From assembly GCF_039645975.1 (NCBI RefSeq), contig NZ_CP147918.1:558001-622000 (forward strand): DNA of 64,000 nucleotides, written 5' to 3'. The DNA is from Sulfurimonas sp. HSL-1716. GTDB taxonomy: Bacteria > Campylobacterota > Campylobacteria > Campylobacterales > Sulfurimonadaceae. The notes under the pieces are model-generated. The model made no database searches, had not been told where the DNA came from, and worked only from the letters and a program-made list of their open reading frames with translations. A program made the position numbers and the translations under genes. Shown here one piece after another: positions 42,753 through 52,005 of this stretch; within the stretch, counting starts at the first letter, position 1; every line of letters begins with the position of its first letter.

Positions 42753-44932
42753 TGATAAGTGCGGAATTAAACTCTATATTTCAAAAATCTCTCTCATATG
42801 CAAAAGACCAAAGACATGAATACCTGACGATAGAGCATGTATTTTTCTCTATATTAGGCTCCCCCGAAGGTATGGCGATTATAAAAGAGTGCGGAGCCGA
42901 TCCGCATGTCATGCGTGAAGAACTCGCCGAATATATTATGACGAGCATGGAGTCTCTCCCCGAAGATGTCATAAGTGATCCTTACGAGACTGTCGGACTC
43001 TCCCGCCTGATAGACAAGATGATACGCCATATACAAAGCGCACAGAAACCGAGTGCCGATGTGGGTGATCTGATTGCTGCGATATATGAGGAGGAAAATT
43101 CCTACTCTTGCATGCTGTTAGAAGCTCACGGGATAGAGCGGATAGACGTCTTGGCAGCTATCTCCCATCAGGAGAGCATTTCTGTTTCGGATGAACAGCA
43201 AGAAAGCGCGCTTGCAAAATATACGATCAACCTTCTGCAAAAAGCAAAAGAGGGTGCTATCGATCCGATAATAGGAAGAGACAATGAGATTCAAAGGGTG
43301 ATACAGACCCTTTGCAGAAGGAAGAAGAACAACCCTCTGCTCGTAGGCGAACCGGGAGTTGGAAAAACTGCCATAGCCGAAGGACTCGCGCTACGTATTA
43401 GCGAGGGTGATGTTCCCGACATCATCAAAGACGCTCCCGTATTTGGACTGGATCTTGGAGCGCTGCTTGCGGGGACAAAATACAGAGGTGATTTTGAAAA
43501 ACGTCTCAAAGGCGTCATAGATGAACTCAAAGGTGTCAAGAATGCAATACTTTTCATAGACGAGATTCATACGCTTGTCGGTGCGGGAGCGGTAAACGGC
43601 GGAGGTATGGATGCTTCAAACCAGCTCAAACCCGCACTCGCTTCGGGCGAGCTCAAATGTATGGGTGCGACGACGTACGGGGAGTTTAGAAATATTTTTG
43701 AAAAAGACAAAGCGCTTTCTCGCCGTTTTGCGAAGATAGACGTCGATGAACCGACACTGGAGGACAGTTACCTGATACTAAAAGGACTGGCTCCAAAGTA
43801 TGAAAAACATCATGACATAAAATATACCGACAAAGCGCTTCGTGCGGCGGTAGATCTGTCGAAAAAATATATTTCGGACAGATTTTTGCCGGATGTCGCG
43901 ATCGATCTGGTGGATGAAGCGGGAGCATCATTTCATCTGCACCGTCGCAGACGCAAAACGGTGACTCCGCATGATATAGAGGCGATCATCTCTAAAATCA
44001 CGGGCATGCCAACATCGAAGATAGGTGAAGACGATATCGAAAGACTCGCTTCTTTACAAGAAGATCTTAAAGCCGTGGTCATCGGTCAGGATGAAGCGGT
44101 TCAAAAAGTAAGCGAAGCTGTAAAACGCTCCCGCGCAGGGCTTATGGGTGAAGATAAACCGATTGCATCGTTTTTATTTTCCGGACCTACGGGCGTCGGT
44201 AAAACAGAACTTTCCCGTGCTCTTGCTTCGGTGCTCGGAGTACATTTCGAGCGTTTTGACATGAGTGAGTATATGGAGAAACATTCGATTTCACGTTTAG
44301 TCGGAGCACCTCCCGGTTATGTCGGGTTCGAGCAGGGCGGACTTTTGACCGAAGCAGCAAGAAAGCACCCATATATGGTGTTGCTGCTTGACGAGATAGA
44401 AAAAGCGCACCCCGATCTTATAAACATACTGCTTCAGGTGATGGACAGCGCCGTTCTTACGGATAATAACGGGTATAAGGCAAACTTCAAAAACGTGGTG
44501 CTCATTATGACCTCAAACGTAGGTGCGACCGAGCGCAATGTCATGGGATTCAATGCAGACAGTTCGCTCTCCCGCGGAGAAGCTTTGAAATCTTTCTTTA
44601 CGCCGGAGTTTAGAAACCGTCTTGATGCAATCGTCGAGTTCAAACCGTTGAAAATGGAGATAGTCGAGCGCATAGTGAGAAAATTCGTCAACAACATAAA
44701 TAAAGAACTCGGCAAGAAAAAGATATCTCTGCATATAAGCGACAAGGCTGTGGGATATATAGCGCAGATGGGCTACGACAAAGAGATGGGAGCAAGACCT
44801 TTGGTGCGTTTCATCCAAGAAAACGTCAAAAATCCGCTGACCGATGAGATGCTCTTTGGAAAACTCAGACATGGCGGAAACGTATATATCGATTTTAATA
44901 AAAAGCTGACGTTCGATTTTCAAGAGAAATAG
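42752..44932 (+). CDS. clpA: ATP-dependent Clp protease ATP-binding subunit ClpA
   Basis: This 726-residue AAA+ unfoldase has the N-terminal repeat region starting LNSIFQKSLSYAKDQRHEYL. AAA1 has Walker A GEPGVGKTAIAE, Walker B AILFIDEIHTLVGAG and GAL(L)AGTKYRGDFE. AAA2 has SGPTGVGKTELSRAL, LLLDEIEKAHPD and ASNVGA-type TSNVGATERN. The DMSEYMEKHSISRLVGAPPG motif is intact. It partners ClpP (not in this window) and takes substrates from ClpS. It is a little shorter than E. coli ClpA (758). Confidence 0.96.
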   Translation: MISAELNSIFQKSLSYAKDQRHEYLTIEHVFFSILGSPEGMAIIKECGADPHVMREELAEYIMTSMESLPEDVISDPYETVGLSRLIDKMIRHIQSAQKPSADVGDLIAAIYEEENSYSCMLLEAHGIERIDVLAAISHQESISVSDEQQESALAKYTINLLQKAKEGAIDPIIGRDNEIQRVIQTLCRRKKNNPLLVGEPGVGKTAIAEGLALRISEGDVPDIIKDAPVFGLDLGALLAGTKYRGDFEKRLKGVIDELKGVKNAILFIDEIHTLVGAGAVNGGGMDASNQLKPALASGELKCMGATTYGEFRNIFEKDKALSRRFAKIDVDEPTLEDSYLILKGLAPKYEKHHDIKYTDKALRAAVDLSKKYISDRFLPDVAIDLVDEAGASFHLHRRRRKTVTPHDIEAIISKITGMPTSKIGEDDIERLASLQEDLKAVVIGQDEAVQKVSEAVKRSRAGLMGEDKPIASFLFSGPTGVGKTELSRALASVLGVHFERFDMSEYMEKHSISRLVGAPPGYVGFEQGGLLTEAARKHPYMVLLLDEIEKAHPDLINILLQVMDSAVLTDNNGYKANFKNVVLIMTSNVGATERNVMGFNADSSLSRGEALKSFFTPEFRNRLDAIVEFKPLKMEIVERIVRKFVNNINKELGKKKISLHISDKAVGYIAQMGYDKEMGARPLVRFIQENVKNPLTDEMLFGKLRHGGNVYIDFNKKLTFDFQEK

Positions 44933-44935
44933 ATA

Positions 44936-45613
44936 TTGTATATCCCTAAACTTACGCATCGGTTAAGCTTCCCGGATCCAGAAACCGCCTGTGAAGAGGG
45001 CATCGTCGCATACGGAGGAGATCTGAGCCCCTCACGCCTTATGCTTGCGTATCAAAGCGGAATATTTCCATGGTATGCAGAAGGTGATCCGATCCTTTGG
45101 TGGTCGCCCGATCCGCGTCTTATCCTTGAACTCTCCGATTTTAAGCTGCGCCGTTCTCTTAAAAAAAGGATGAAACACTTTACCTATAGGTTCGATACGG
45201 CTTTTGCGGAGGTGATAAAAGAGTGTTCCAAGATTCCACGCAAAGGACAGAACGGAACATGGATACGGCCCGAGATCATCGAAGCTTATACCGTACTTCA
45301 TGGAATGGGCAAAGCTCACAGCGTCGAAGCTTATCTTGACGGCGAACTTGTAGGAGGTGCCTACGGCGTGGTAGTGGGCGGCGTATTTTGCGGCGAAAGC
45401 ATGTTCGCCAAGGTCGATGATGCTTCAAAAGCCGCATTTGCAGTGCTTGTCGAACATCTCAAAAAATGGGGTTACAGTTTCATCGACTGTCAGGTTCCGA
45501 CACCGCATCTGCTGAGTCTTGGAGCAAAAGAGGTAGCACGCGAATATTTTCTGACCCGTTTAAAAGATGTCGTTTACGATGAAATAAAACATGAGTGGCA
45601 GATAGAAAAATGA
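44936..45613 (+). CDS. aat: Leucyl/phenylalanyl-tRNA-protein transferase
   Basis: This 225-residue enzyme adds Leu or Phe to proteins with N-terminal Lys or Arg, creating the destabilising residue read by ClpS. Marks are YGGDLSPSRLMLAYQSGIFPW, ILWWSPDPRLIL, GTWIRPEIIEAY, GGAYGVVVGGVFCGESMF and FIDCQVPTPHLLSLGA. It starts at TTG 44936, 3 bases after clpA, probably by coupling with AAGAGAA upstream. The clustering of transferase, adaptor and unfoldase is a strong functional link. Confidence 0.94.
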   Translation: MYIPKLTHRLSFPDPETACEEGIVAYGGDLSPSRLMLAYQSGIFPWYAEGDPILWWSPDPRLILELSDFKLRRSLKKRMKHFTYRFDTAFAEVIKECSKIPRKGQNGTWIRPEIIEAYTVLHGMGKAHSVEAYLDGELVGGAYGVVVGGVFCGESMFAKVDDASKAAFAVLVEHLKKWGYSFIDCQVPTPHLLSLGAKEVAREYFLTRLKDVVYDEIKHEWQIEK

Positions 45614-45681
45614 CCAATATATATCTAAGATATCATTAAACCGCTTCTTTTAAAAAAAATATATCCTTAAGTTAATTTATT

Positions 45682-45687
45682 TATAAT
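45682..45687 (+). promoter_or_regulatory. -10 box of the SYLF-domain gene
   Basis: TATAAT lies 22 bases before ATG 45709, in a 95-base A/T-rich gap. The AAGGAG Shine-Dalgarno sits between them. Confidence 0.55.
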
Positions 45688-45708
45688 TGTGTTAAAAAGG
45701 AGTGAAAG

Positions 45709-46272
45709 ATGAAATATATGAAGTTACTGATGACGGCAATGGCCGCCATACTGTTTTTTTCGGGATTTTGGTCGGGCAAGAGTAACAGCGATCTGAGAAA
45801 AGAGCGTTTAAAAACAAACAAAGAGACATTGGCTTATCTTTATAAATATGCTCCAAAATCCAAGGAAATGATAAGAAGAGCCTACGGATACGCAACGTTT
45901 ACGAATCTTGGAGTAAACCTTGTCATCCTTTCCGCAGAGGGCGGAAAAGGTGTCGCACACAACAACAAAACAGGCAAAAACATATATATGAACATGGCTT
46001 CAGGCGGAGTGGGACTCGGTCTGGGAGTCAAAGACTTCAGGGTCGTTTTCATCTTTGAGAACAAAAAAGTGTTTGATAATTTCGTAAATCACGGATGGGA
46101 AGCAAACGCGCAGGCCGATGCTGCTGCCAAAGCCGGAAAAAAAGGCGGTGCTGTAAATGCCGCTATAACGGTTGCACCGGGTGTCAGACTCTATAAGCTT
46201 ACTCAAAACGGGCTTGCTCTTCAAGCTACGATACAGGGGACAAAGTACTGGAAAGATGGAGATTTGAATTGA
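45709..46272 (+). CDS. SYLF/YSC84-domain lipid-binding protein, exported
   Basis: The 187-residue protein has an N-terminal hydrophobic signal (MKYMKLLMTAMAAILFFSGF). A SYLF/Ysc84 domain follows, with GYATFTNLGVNLVILSAEGGKGVAHNN, MASGGVGLGLGVKDFRVVFIFEN and an AGKKGGAVNAAITVAPGVRLYKLT-type finish. Family members bind lipid and sit in the periplasm or on a membrane, with poorly defined roles. AAAAAGGAGTG is a strong Shine-Dalgarno. It stands alone with its own promoter. Confidence 0.85.
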   Translation: MKYMKLLMTAMAAILFFSGFWSGKSNSDLRKERLKTNKETLAYLYKYAPKSKEMIRRAYGYATFTNLGVNLVILSAEGGKGVAHNNKTGKNIYMNMASGGVGLGLGVKDFRVVFIFENKKVFDNFVNHGWEANAQADAAAKAGKKGGAVNAAITVAPGVRLYKLTQNGLALQATIQGTKYWKDGDLN

Positions 46273-46279
46273 AAGATGA

Positions 46280-46302
46280 TATAATCTTCATCAAAATATA
46301 AT
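46280..46302 (+). promoter_or_regulatory. Two -10-like boxes upstream of tal
   Basis: TATAAT at 46280-46285 and 46297-46302 both lie in the 42-base gap before the transaldolase start at 46315. The upstream copy gives a more sensible leader. Confidence 0.45.
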
Positions 46303-46314
46303 GTAGGTGAATGT

Positions 46315-47295
46315 ATGTATATAAAAGATCTGAAGTTTTCTCTGTGGGCCGATTTTATCGAGCGTGATTATCTGGATAAAGAGTTCAAGCAGCTTATAAA
46401 CCAGGGCATCATAAACGGTGCGACAAGCAATCCTGCTATTTTTAAAAACGCCATCCTTTCCTCGCCGGCTTATAAAGAACAGCTCTCATCATTAGACGGT
46501 CTGTCGGCAAAAGAGAAATACGAAGCTCTTGCTATTTTTGACATACAAAAAGCGGCCGACATTCTCAAACCGCTTTATGATAAAGGCGATGACGGGTATG
46601 TAAGCATAGAGGTCGATCCGTTCTTATGTGACGATGCGCAGGCTACCGTAGCCGAAGGCAAACGCCTTCACGATATTATTGCCAGAGACAACATCATGAT
46701 AAAAGTGCCGGCGACGGATGCCGGATATATCGCCATGGAAGAGCTGAGTGCATCGGGTATCCCGGTAAATGCGACGCTGATATTTTCTAAAGAACAAGCG
46801 GTGTCATGCGCAAAAGCGTTTGCACGGGGACAGCAAAGATCAAGTAAAGAGGTCGATACGGTCATCAGCGTGTTTGTCAGCAGGATCGACAGAGCATTGG
46901 ACGATATCCTGATCTCCAAAGGGATGACCCCTTCACTGACGGGAGTCTATAATGCCGCGGATATCTACAACAGCGTCGAAGCTTTGCAGGTTAAGGGATG
47001 CAGGACGCTTTTTGCAAGTACGGGAGTCAAAGGCGACAATCTCAGAGCTTCATACTATGTCGACGAACTGCTGGCCGGTAACAGTGTGAATACGGCACCC
47101 ATCGATACGATAAAAGCGTATGTGCAAGGCGGCGATAAAACGGCAAAACTTCCTTTAGCACAAGAAAAGATCGATGCTCTTTTTCAAGAGCTAAAAGAGG
47201 CTGAGATAGATTTTGACGAGGTCGTCCGTATTCAGATCGAAGATGGGCTCGAAGCGTTTAAAGAAGCATTCAAAGAGATATTGGAGAACTTATGA
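46315..47295 (+). CDS. tal: Transaldolase
   Basis: This 326-residue pentose-phosphate enzyme moves a dihydroxyacetone unit. Motifs are GATSNPAIFKNAI, YVSIEVDPFLCDD, the Schiff-base Lys in MIKVPATDAGYIAM, and NATLIFSKEQ with VFVSRIDRALD. It is the longer Campylobacterota-type transaldolase. It overlaps pilT by ATGA, an odd pairing of sugar metabolism with a motility ATPase. Confidence 0.93.
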   Translation: MYIKDLKFSLWADFIERDYLDKEFKQLINQGIINGATSNPAIFKNAILSSPAYKEQLSSLDGLSAKEKYEALAIFDIQKAADILKPLYDKGDDGYVSIEVDPFLCDDAQATVAEGKRLHDIIARDNIMIKVPATDAGYIAMEELSASGIPVNATLIFSKEQAVSCAKAFARGQQRSSKEVDTVISVFVSRIDRALDDILISKGMTPSLTGVYNAADIYNSVEALQVKGCRTLFASTGVKGDNLRASYYVDELLAGNSVNTAPIDTIKAYVQGGDKTAKLPLAQEKIDALFQELKEAEIDFDEVVRIQIEDGLEAFKEAFKEILENL

Positions 47296-48497
47296 ACAAT
47301 CCACAACCCGACGGAAACGTAGACGTATCAAAACTTACGTTCGAGACGCTAAAAAGGATCAGAGCATATCTGAAACGTATGATAGAAGCAGGAGGGAGCG
47401 ACCTGCACGTAAAAGCGAATTCGGTCGTACGCGCCCGCATAAACGGTGAGATCATTCCTCTTTCTGGAGAGGTGTTCTCTTACGAGAGCTCCATCATTTT
47501 TGCAAAAGAGCTTTTAAGAAGCAGGTTCGGCGAATTCGTCGAAAAAAAAGAGCTAGACCTTGTCTATCCGTTTGACGAAAACAACAGGTTTCGTGTAAAT
47601 ATCTTTTTTCAGATGGAAGGGGTATCGGCAGTTTTTCGTCTTATTCCGGTGAAGATATTGACCATTGACGAACTTTTACTGCCTCAAGTCGTTCATCAGT
47701 TCACCCATATGGAGCGCGGGCTTGTTCTAGTTACGGGAGTAACGGGTAGCGGTAAATCAACGACGCTTGCAGCGCTTATAAATGAGATAAACTGGTCAAA
47801 GCGCAGACATGTCATCACCATCGAAGACCCGATCGAATTCGTACATAAAGATCGAAAATGTATCGTAAACCAAAGAAGCGTGGGTCAGGATACGCTCTCT
47901 TTTGCAGCGGCGCTTCGTGCAGCGCTTCGTGAAGATCCCGACATCATACTTGTCGGGGAGATGAGGGATAGGGAGACCATAGAGATCGCTTTGCATGCCG
48001 CCGATACGGGTCACCTTGTCTTTTCCACCCTGCATACGCTCGATGCCAAAGAGACCGTAAACCGTATCATTTCGACATTCCCGACAGATGAGCAGAACAG
48101 GATACGTTTGACTCTGGGAAGTGTTTTAAAGGGCGTTATCTCTCAACGGTTGATACCGACGATCGATAATAAACGTATCGCGGCGTTAGAGGTTTTGGTC
48201 CGTACTCCGAGGATCGAGCAGCTTATCAAAGAGAATCGCGACGACGAGATAGTCGATACGATGTATGAAGGTAAAGATATTTATGGTTCCCAGACCTTCG
48301 ATCAGGCTATTTTAGACCTTTATCAGATGGGAAAAATATCACAGGAAAAAGCTTTTGAATTTGCTACGTCTCCGTCTGATTTGAAACTGAAAATGGAAGG
48401 TCTCAACGACATATCCGCGACGCCTTCATCTTCAGATGAAAAGAGCGACGGCAAAAAAGAGTACAGACAAGACGAGATATTTGAACTAAAAGAATAA
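47292..48497 (+). CDS. pilT: Type IV pilus twitching ATPase PilT-like
   Basis: This 401-residue secretion-type ATPase has the N-terminal PAS-like domain IEAGGSDLHVKANSVV and Walker A GVTGSGKSTTLAALI. The Asp box is IEDPIEFVH, Walker B ILVGEMRDRETIEIAL and the His box TGHLVFSTLHT. The AGGSDLH and GEMRD forms are those of PilT/PilU, which retract pili. No other pilus gene is in the window. It starts in an ATGA overlap with tal. A charged C-terminal tail ends FELKE. Confidence 0.88.
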   Translation: MNNPQPDGNVDVSKLTFETLKRIRAYLKRMIEAGGSDLHVKANSVVRARINGEIIPLSGEVFSYESSIIFAKELLRSRFGEFVEKKELDLVYPFDENNRFRVNIFFQMEGVSAVFRLIPVKILTIDELLLPQVVHQFTHMERGLVLVTGVTGSGKSTTLAALINEINWSKRRHVITIEDPIEFVHKDRKCIVNQRSVGQDTLSFAAALRAALREDPDIILVGEMRDRETIEIALHAADTGHLVFSTLHTLDAKETVNRIISTFPTDEQNRIRLTLGSVLKGVISQRLIPTIDNKRIAALEVLVRTPRIEQLIKENRDDEIVDTMYEGKDIYGSQTFDQAILDLYQMGKISQEKAFEFATSPSDLKLKMEGLNDISATPSSSDEKSDGKKEYRQDEIFELKE

Positions 48498-48514
48498 ATT
48501 TACATTTTTTTTGA

Positions 48515-48520
48515 TATAAT
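48515..48520 (+). promoter_or_regulatory. -10 box upstream of rplY
   Basis: TATAAT in TTGATATAATTACGCCC lies 31 bases before the rplY start, with AAGGATTTAGT as the ribosome site. It follows a T-rich run. Confidence 0.55.
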
Positions 48521-48550
48521 TACGCCCATTTTTAAAATTAAGGATTTAGT

Positions 48551-49087
48551 ATGTTAGAAGGCATAATTAGAGAGAGTATCGGTAAACGTGGTACGAAAGC
48601 GTTGCGTCGTGATGGATATCTAATTGCAAATATTTACGGAAAAGGTGTTGAAAACATCAATGCTGCATTTAAATCAAATGAGTATATCCGTGCTGTTCGC
48701 AACAAAGAAACTATCGCATTCCCTGTAAACGTCGGTGGAAATGAGTTGAATGTTGTCGTTCAATCATACGAATCTCATCCTGTTACGGGCGAGCTGCTTC
48801 ATGTTGACCTTATGGTAGCGCAACAAGGTGTAAAAGCACATTATTTTATCCCTGTTGAAACAACGGGTACGGCATTAGGTCTTAAAAACAAAGGTATGGT
48901 AAACATCTCGAAAAAACGTTTACGCGTAAAAGCTGCCGTTGAAGATCTTCCAAGAGCGATCGTCGTTGACGTTACAAATATGGATGTCGGCGATTCAAAA
49001 ATGATACGCGACCTTGAAAAAATCGAAAACGTGACTTTTACAGACTCAGACCGTGTGGCTGTAGTAAGTATCATCAAAGCAAAATAA
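48551..49087 (+). CDS. rplY: 50S ribosomal protein L25/CTC
   Basis: This 178-residue long form of L25 has the 5S rRNA-binding N-terminal domain (about 1-90, with KRGTKALRRDGYLIANIYGKG) plus the CTC extension (90-178, ending VTFTDSDRVAVVSI). It sits one base before pth, a usual pairing in Bacteria. Its own promoter is upstream. Confidence 0.95.
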   Translation: MLEGIIRESIGKRGTKALRRDGYLIANIYGKGVENINAAFKSNEYIRAVRNKETIAFPVNVGGNELNVVVQSYESHPVTGELLHVDLMVAQQGVKAHYFIPVETTGTALGLKNKGMVNISKKRLRVKAAVEDLPRAIVVDVTNMDVGDSKMIRDLEKIENVTFTDSDRVAVVSIIKAK

Positions 49088-49088
49088 T

Positions 49089-49637
49089 ATGCTTATCGTC
49101 GGACTTGGCAACCCGGGTCCGATGTACGCTCAGACGCGTCATAACATCGGCTTTATGGTGATTGACGAGCTGGTGCGAAAAACTCACGCTACCCCTATCT
49201 CCAAAGCTTCGTTTGAAGGTGAACTCTTTAAGTTCAAAGATCATTACCTGCTAAAACCCATGACTTTTATGAATCTTTCGGGCCGTTCGGTATCAGCGGT
49301 GAAAAACTTTTATAAAATTGATGATGTTTTAGTTATACATGATGATCTGGATCTGCCTTTTGGTGCGCTCAGATTCAAAAGAGGCGGCGGACACGGAGGG
49401 CATAACGGACTAAAGTCGATAGATTCTGCGATCTCAAAAGAGTACGCCAGAGTCAGGATGGGAATAGCAAAACCGCCTTATAAAGGCGAAGTCGTAAACT
49501 ATGTTCTATCTGCGTTCAATGAAGCGGAAAAAGAGCATTTGGACAAATGGATCAAAGCGGCTGCCGATGCGGTAATGAAACTCGACACAATAAGTCTGGA
49601 AGATGTTTCTTCACAGTACTCTATTAAACAAATTTAG
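49089..49637 (+). CDS. pth: Peptidyl-tRNA hydrolase
   Basis: This 182-residue enzyme frees tRNA from dropped-off peptides. It has LIVGLGNPGPMYAQTRHNIGFMV with catalytic His, LLKPMTFMNLSGRSV, LVIHDDLDLPFG with catalytic Asp, and RGGGHGGHNGLKSID. It begins one base after rplY. The LptF/G-like gene follows 12 bases on. Confidence 0.96.
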   Translation: MLIVGLGNPGPMYAQTRHNIGFMVIDELVRKTHATPISKASFEGELFKFKDHYLLKPMTFMNLSGRSVSAVKNFYKIDDVLVIHDDLDLPFGALRFKRGGGHGGHNGLKSIDSAISKEYARVRMGIAKPPYKGEVVNYVLSAFNEAEKEHLDKWIKAAADAVMKLDTISLEDVSSQYSIKQI

Positions 49638-49649
49638 ATAAAATACCAT

Positions 49650-50714
49650 ATGCTCGCATTTAAATATATATCTTTTCATTATCTTAAATATTTTTTGATC
49701 ATTATGATCGCACTTGTTTTGTTTATGGTCGGTTTCGATTATCTTCAAAACGTGAACGACCTTCCAAAATCGGCCAACCTTCTTTTGATATATCTTGTGT
49801 ACAGAATATTTTTCGCCATTGACATGCTTTTGCCTCTTGCCCTCGTGTTTGCTATGATATCGACGAAAATATTTCTTATCAGATCCAATGCACTCGTATC
49901 TTTTTTCTCATTGGGTTATTCTCGTACGGATATTTTAAAACCCTTTATTTTCGTATCTACCTCTATCATTATTCTTTTCATAGGTGCGCATGCCACGAAT
50001 TTTGCAAGAGCCGACGAGTTTGCGAACAACATAAGAAAAACGGAACAGTATCTCAATCCTACGAGAAATCTGTTCTTTACCTATGAAGACAAATACATCT
50101 ACTTTTCAAAACTTTCCCCTTTGCAGAAAAAAGCAACGAACGTAAGAGTGTTTACGGTAAAAGAGGGTGCTTTGAGCGAAGTCATTACATCCAAAGAAGC
50201 CGTATATATCGATGGCGACTGGCATCTTAAAAACGCTCATATCATTGAAAAACCGAGCATAGTCGGATTGAAGAATCCGGGAATAAAAATAACCGACAAA
50301 AAAGATCTGGCAATATTGCATGATTTTAAACCGAAGATCCTCGATCAGGTCTATGAAGGCAAAGTTAATTTTACGATCGGCGACGCTTTGGATGCTCTTT
50401 ATCTTTTAAAAAACCAAAATATTAATACGTCGCAGATCAAAAGTGCTCTTTATAAGATATTCGTATACCCTTTCTTCGTACCTGCACTGATAATTATCAT
50501 CTTTTTCTTTGTTCCCGCCAGCAGCAGATTTTTGAACATATCTTTTTTTACGTTTGTGGCGATACTTTCGACATTGATAGTCTGGGGGATACTGTTCATG
50601 ATGATAGAGTACGCCAACAACAAGACCGTTTCAAGCGAAGTCGGTATCATTCTTCCCGTACTCCTTTTATTTATAGCTTCTTCGGTGCAATACAGACGTT
50701 TTAATATACGCTGA
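49650..50714 (+). CDS. LptF/LptG-family lipopolysaccharide export permease
   Basis: The 354-residue protein has three N-terminal TM helices (about 10-30, 50-75 and 95-115), a periplasmic beta-jellyroll region (about 120-260), and three C-terminal helices (about 265-350). This is the LptF/LptG layout (family YjgP/YjgQ). It works with LptB and a second permease to extract LPS from the inner membrane. Whether it is F or G is not decided here. ATG 49650 is preceded by AGATAAAATACC with no strong Shine-Dalgarno. Confidence 0.85.
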   Translation: MLAFKYISFHYLKYFLIIMIALVLFMVGFDYLQNVNDLPKSANLLLIYLVYRIFFAIDMLLPLALVFAMISTKIFLIRSNALVSFFSLGYSRTDILKPFIFVSTSIIILFIGAHATNFARADEFANNIRKTEQYLNPTRNLFFTYEDKYIYFSKLSPLQKKATNVRVFTVKEGALSEVITSKEAVYIDGDWHLKNAHIIEKPSIVGLKNPGIKITDKKDLAILHDFKPKILDQVYEGKVNFTIGDALDALYLLKNQNINTSQIKSALYKIFVYPFFVPALIIIIFFFVPASSRFLNISFFTFVAILSTLIVWGILFMMIEYANNKTVSSEVGIILPVLLLFIASSVQYRRFNIR

Positions 50715-50786
50715 TCCTTTTACATATCTCCTTAAGCAAATTTTGGATAGAATCAAAAAAAAATTAAGATTTTTTAAGGATAATGG

Positions 50787-52001
50787 GTGATCAATTTTCA
50801 AGAGTTAGCCGACAAATATAAAACTCCGCTTTATGTGTATGATTTTGACTATATGAGCGAGCAGTATCAATCGTTAAAAGAGGCATTTAGAGGAAGAAAA
50901 TCGATTTTGGCCTATGCCGTAAAAGCAAATTCAAATCTCAGCGTTGTAAAGCACTTCGCTTCTCTTGGAAGCGGTGCGGACTGCGTCTCTATCGGAGAGG
51001 TTAGACGTGCTTTGATGGCAGGAATAGCACCCTATAAGATACTTTTCAGCGGTGTAGGAAAGAGCGACGACGAGATTCGTGAGGCGATAGAGCATGACAT
51101 TTTATATATAAATGCGGAGAGTATCGCGGAGTTGGAGCGCATAGATATTATAGCCCGCGAACTCGACAAGATCTGCCGTATAAGCGTGAGGGTGAACCCA
51201 AATATCGACCCTAAGACACATCCTTACATCTCGACGGGGCTCAGTGCAAACAAATTCGGTGTCGATATCGACAGCGCAAAACGCATGTATATCTTTGCCA
51301 AAAACTCTGCGAATCTCGATCCTGTCGGCATTCACTTTCATATAGGAAGCCAGTTGACGGAGCTTGATCCTATCCGAGAATCATCGGAGATAGTCGCCGA
51401 CCTTGTGCGTTCGCTAAAAGTGATAGATATCGAACTGAAGTTCTTTGATATCGGAGGCGGTATCGGCGTGCAGTATAAAAATGAAACCACGATCGCTCCG
51501 TATGATTATGCACAGGCTATCTTATCGACTTTAACGGGACTCGATCTGACCATCGTCTGCGAACCGGGCAGATTCTTAACGGCGAATGCGGGATATTTTC
51601 TCACAAAAGTATTGTATGAAAAAACGAACAAAGATAAACGCTTCGTTATCGTTGACGGCGCTATGAACGATCTGATCCGCCCGAGCCTCTACACTGCATA
51701 CCATAAGATCGAGGCGTTGAAACAAAGTTCTGAAACGACAAAAGCGGATATCGTCGGTCCGGTTTGCGAAAGCGGCGATTTTCTGGCAAAAGATTATGAT
51801 CTTCCTGCACTTTCTCATAACGACCTTTTGGTAGTTCACAGTGCCGGAGCGTATGGTTTTGGAATGGGAAGCAACTATAACACCAGAGGACGCAGCGCGG
51901 AAATCGCACTGCAAAAAGGTGCGCACAGGATCATCCGCAGACGCGAGACGTTTGAAGATATCATCGCTTTAGAGAAAGATTACTTAAAAGAAGACGACTA
52001 G
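50787..52001 (+). CDS. lysA: Diaminopimelate decarboxylase
   Basis: This 404-residue PLP enzyme makes L-lysine. It has the PLP Lys in ILAYAVKANSNLSVV, the pocket GSGADCVSIGEV, HFHIGSQLTELDP, FDIGGGIGVQY, CEPGRFLTANAG, and VGPVCESGDFLA with the cross-subunit Cys. The start is GTG 50787 behind AAGGA (50776-50780). An ATG just upstream is out of frame. The HAD gene follows after 4 bases, then pheA and hisC, an amino-acid gene run. Confidence 0.95.
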   Translation: MINFQELADKYKTPLYVYDFDYMSEQYQSLKEAFRGRKSILAYAVKANSNLSVVKHFASLGSGADCVSIGEVRRALMAGIAPYKILFSGVGKSDDEIREAIEHDILYINAESIAELERIDIIARELDKICRISVRVNPNIDPKTHPYISTGLSANKFGVDIDSAKRMYIFAKNSANLDPVGIHFHIGSQLTELDPIRESSEIVADLVRSLKVIDIELKFFDIGGGIGVQYKNETTIAPYDYAQAILSTLTGLDLTIVCEPGRFLTANAGYFLTKVLYEKTNKDKRFVIVDGAMNDLIRPSLYTAYHKIEALKQSSETTKADIVGPVCESGDFLAKDYDLPALSHNDLLVVHSAGAYGFGMGSNYNTRGRSAEIALQKGAHRIIRRRETFEDIIALEKDYLKEDD

Positions 52002-52005
52002 AGAT

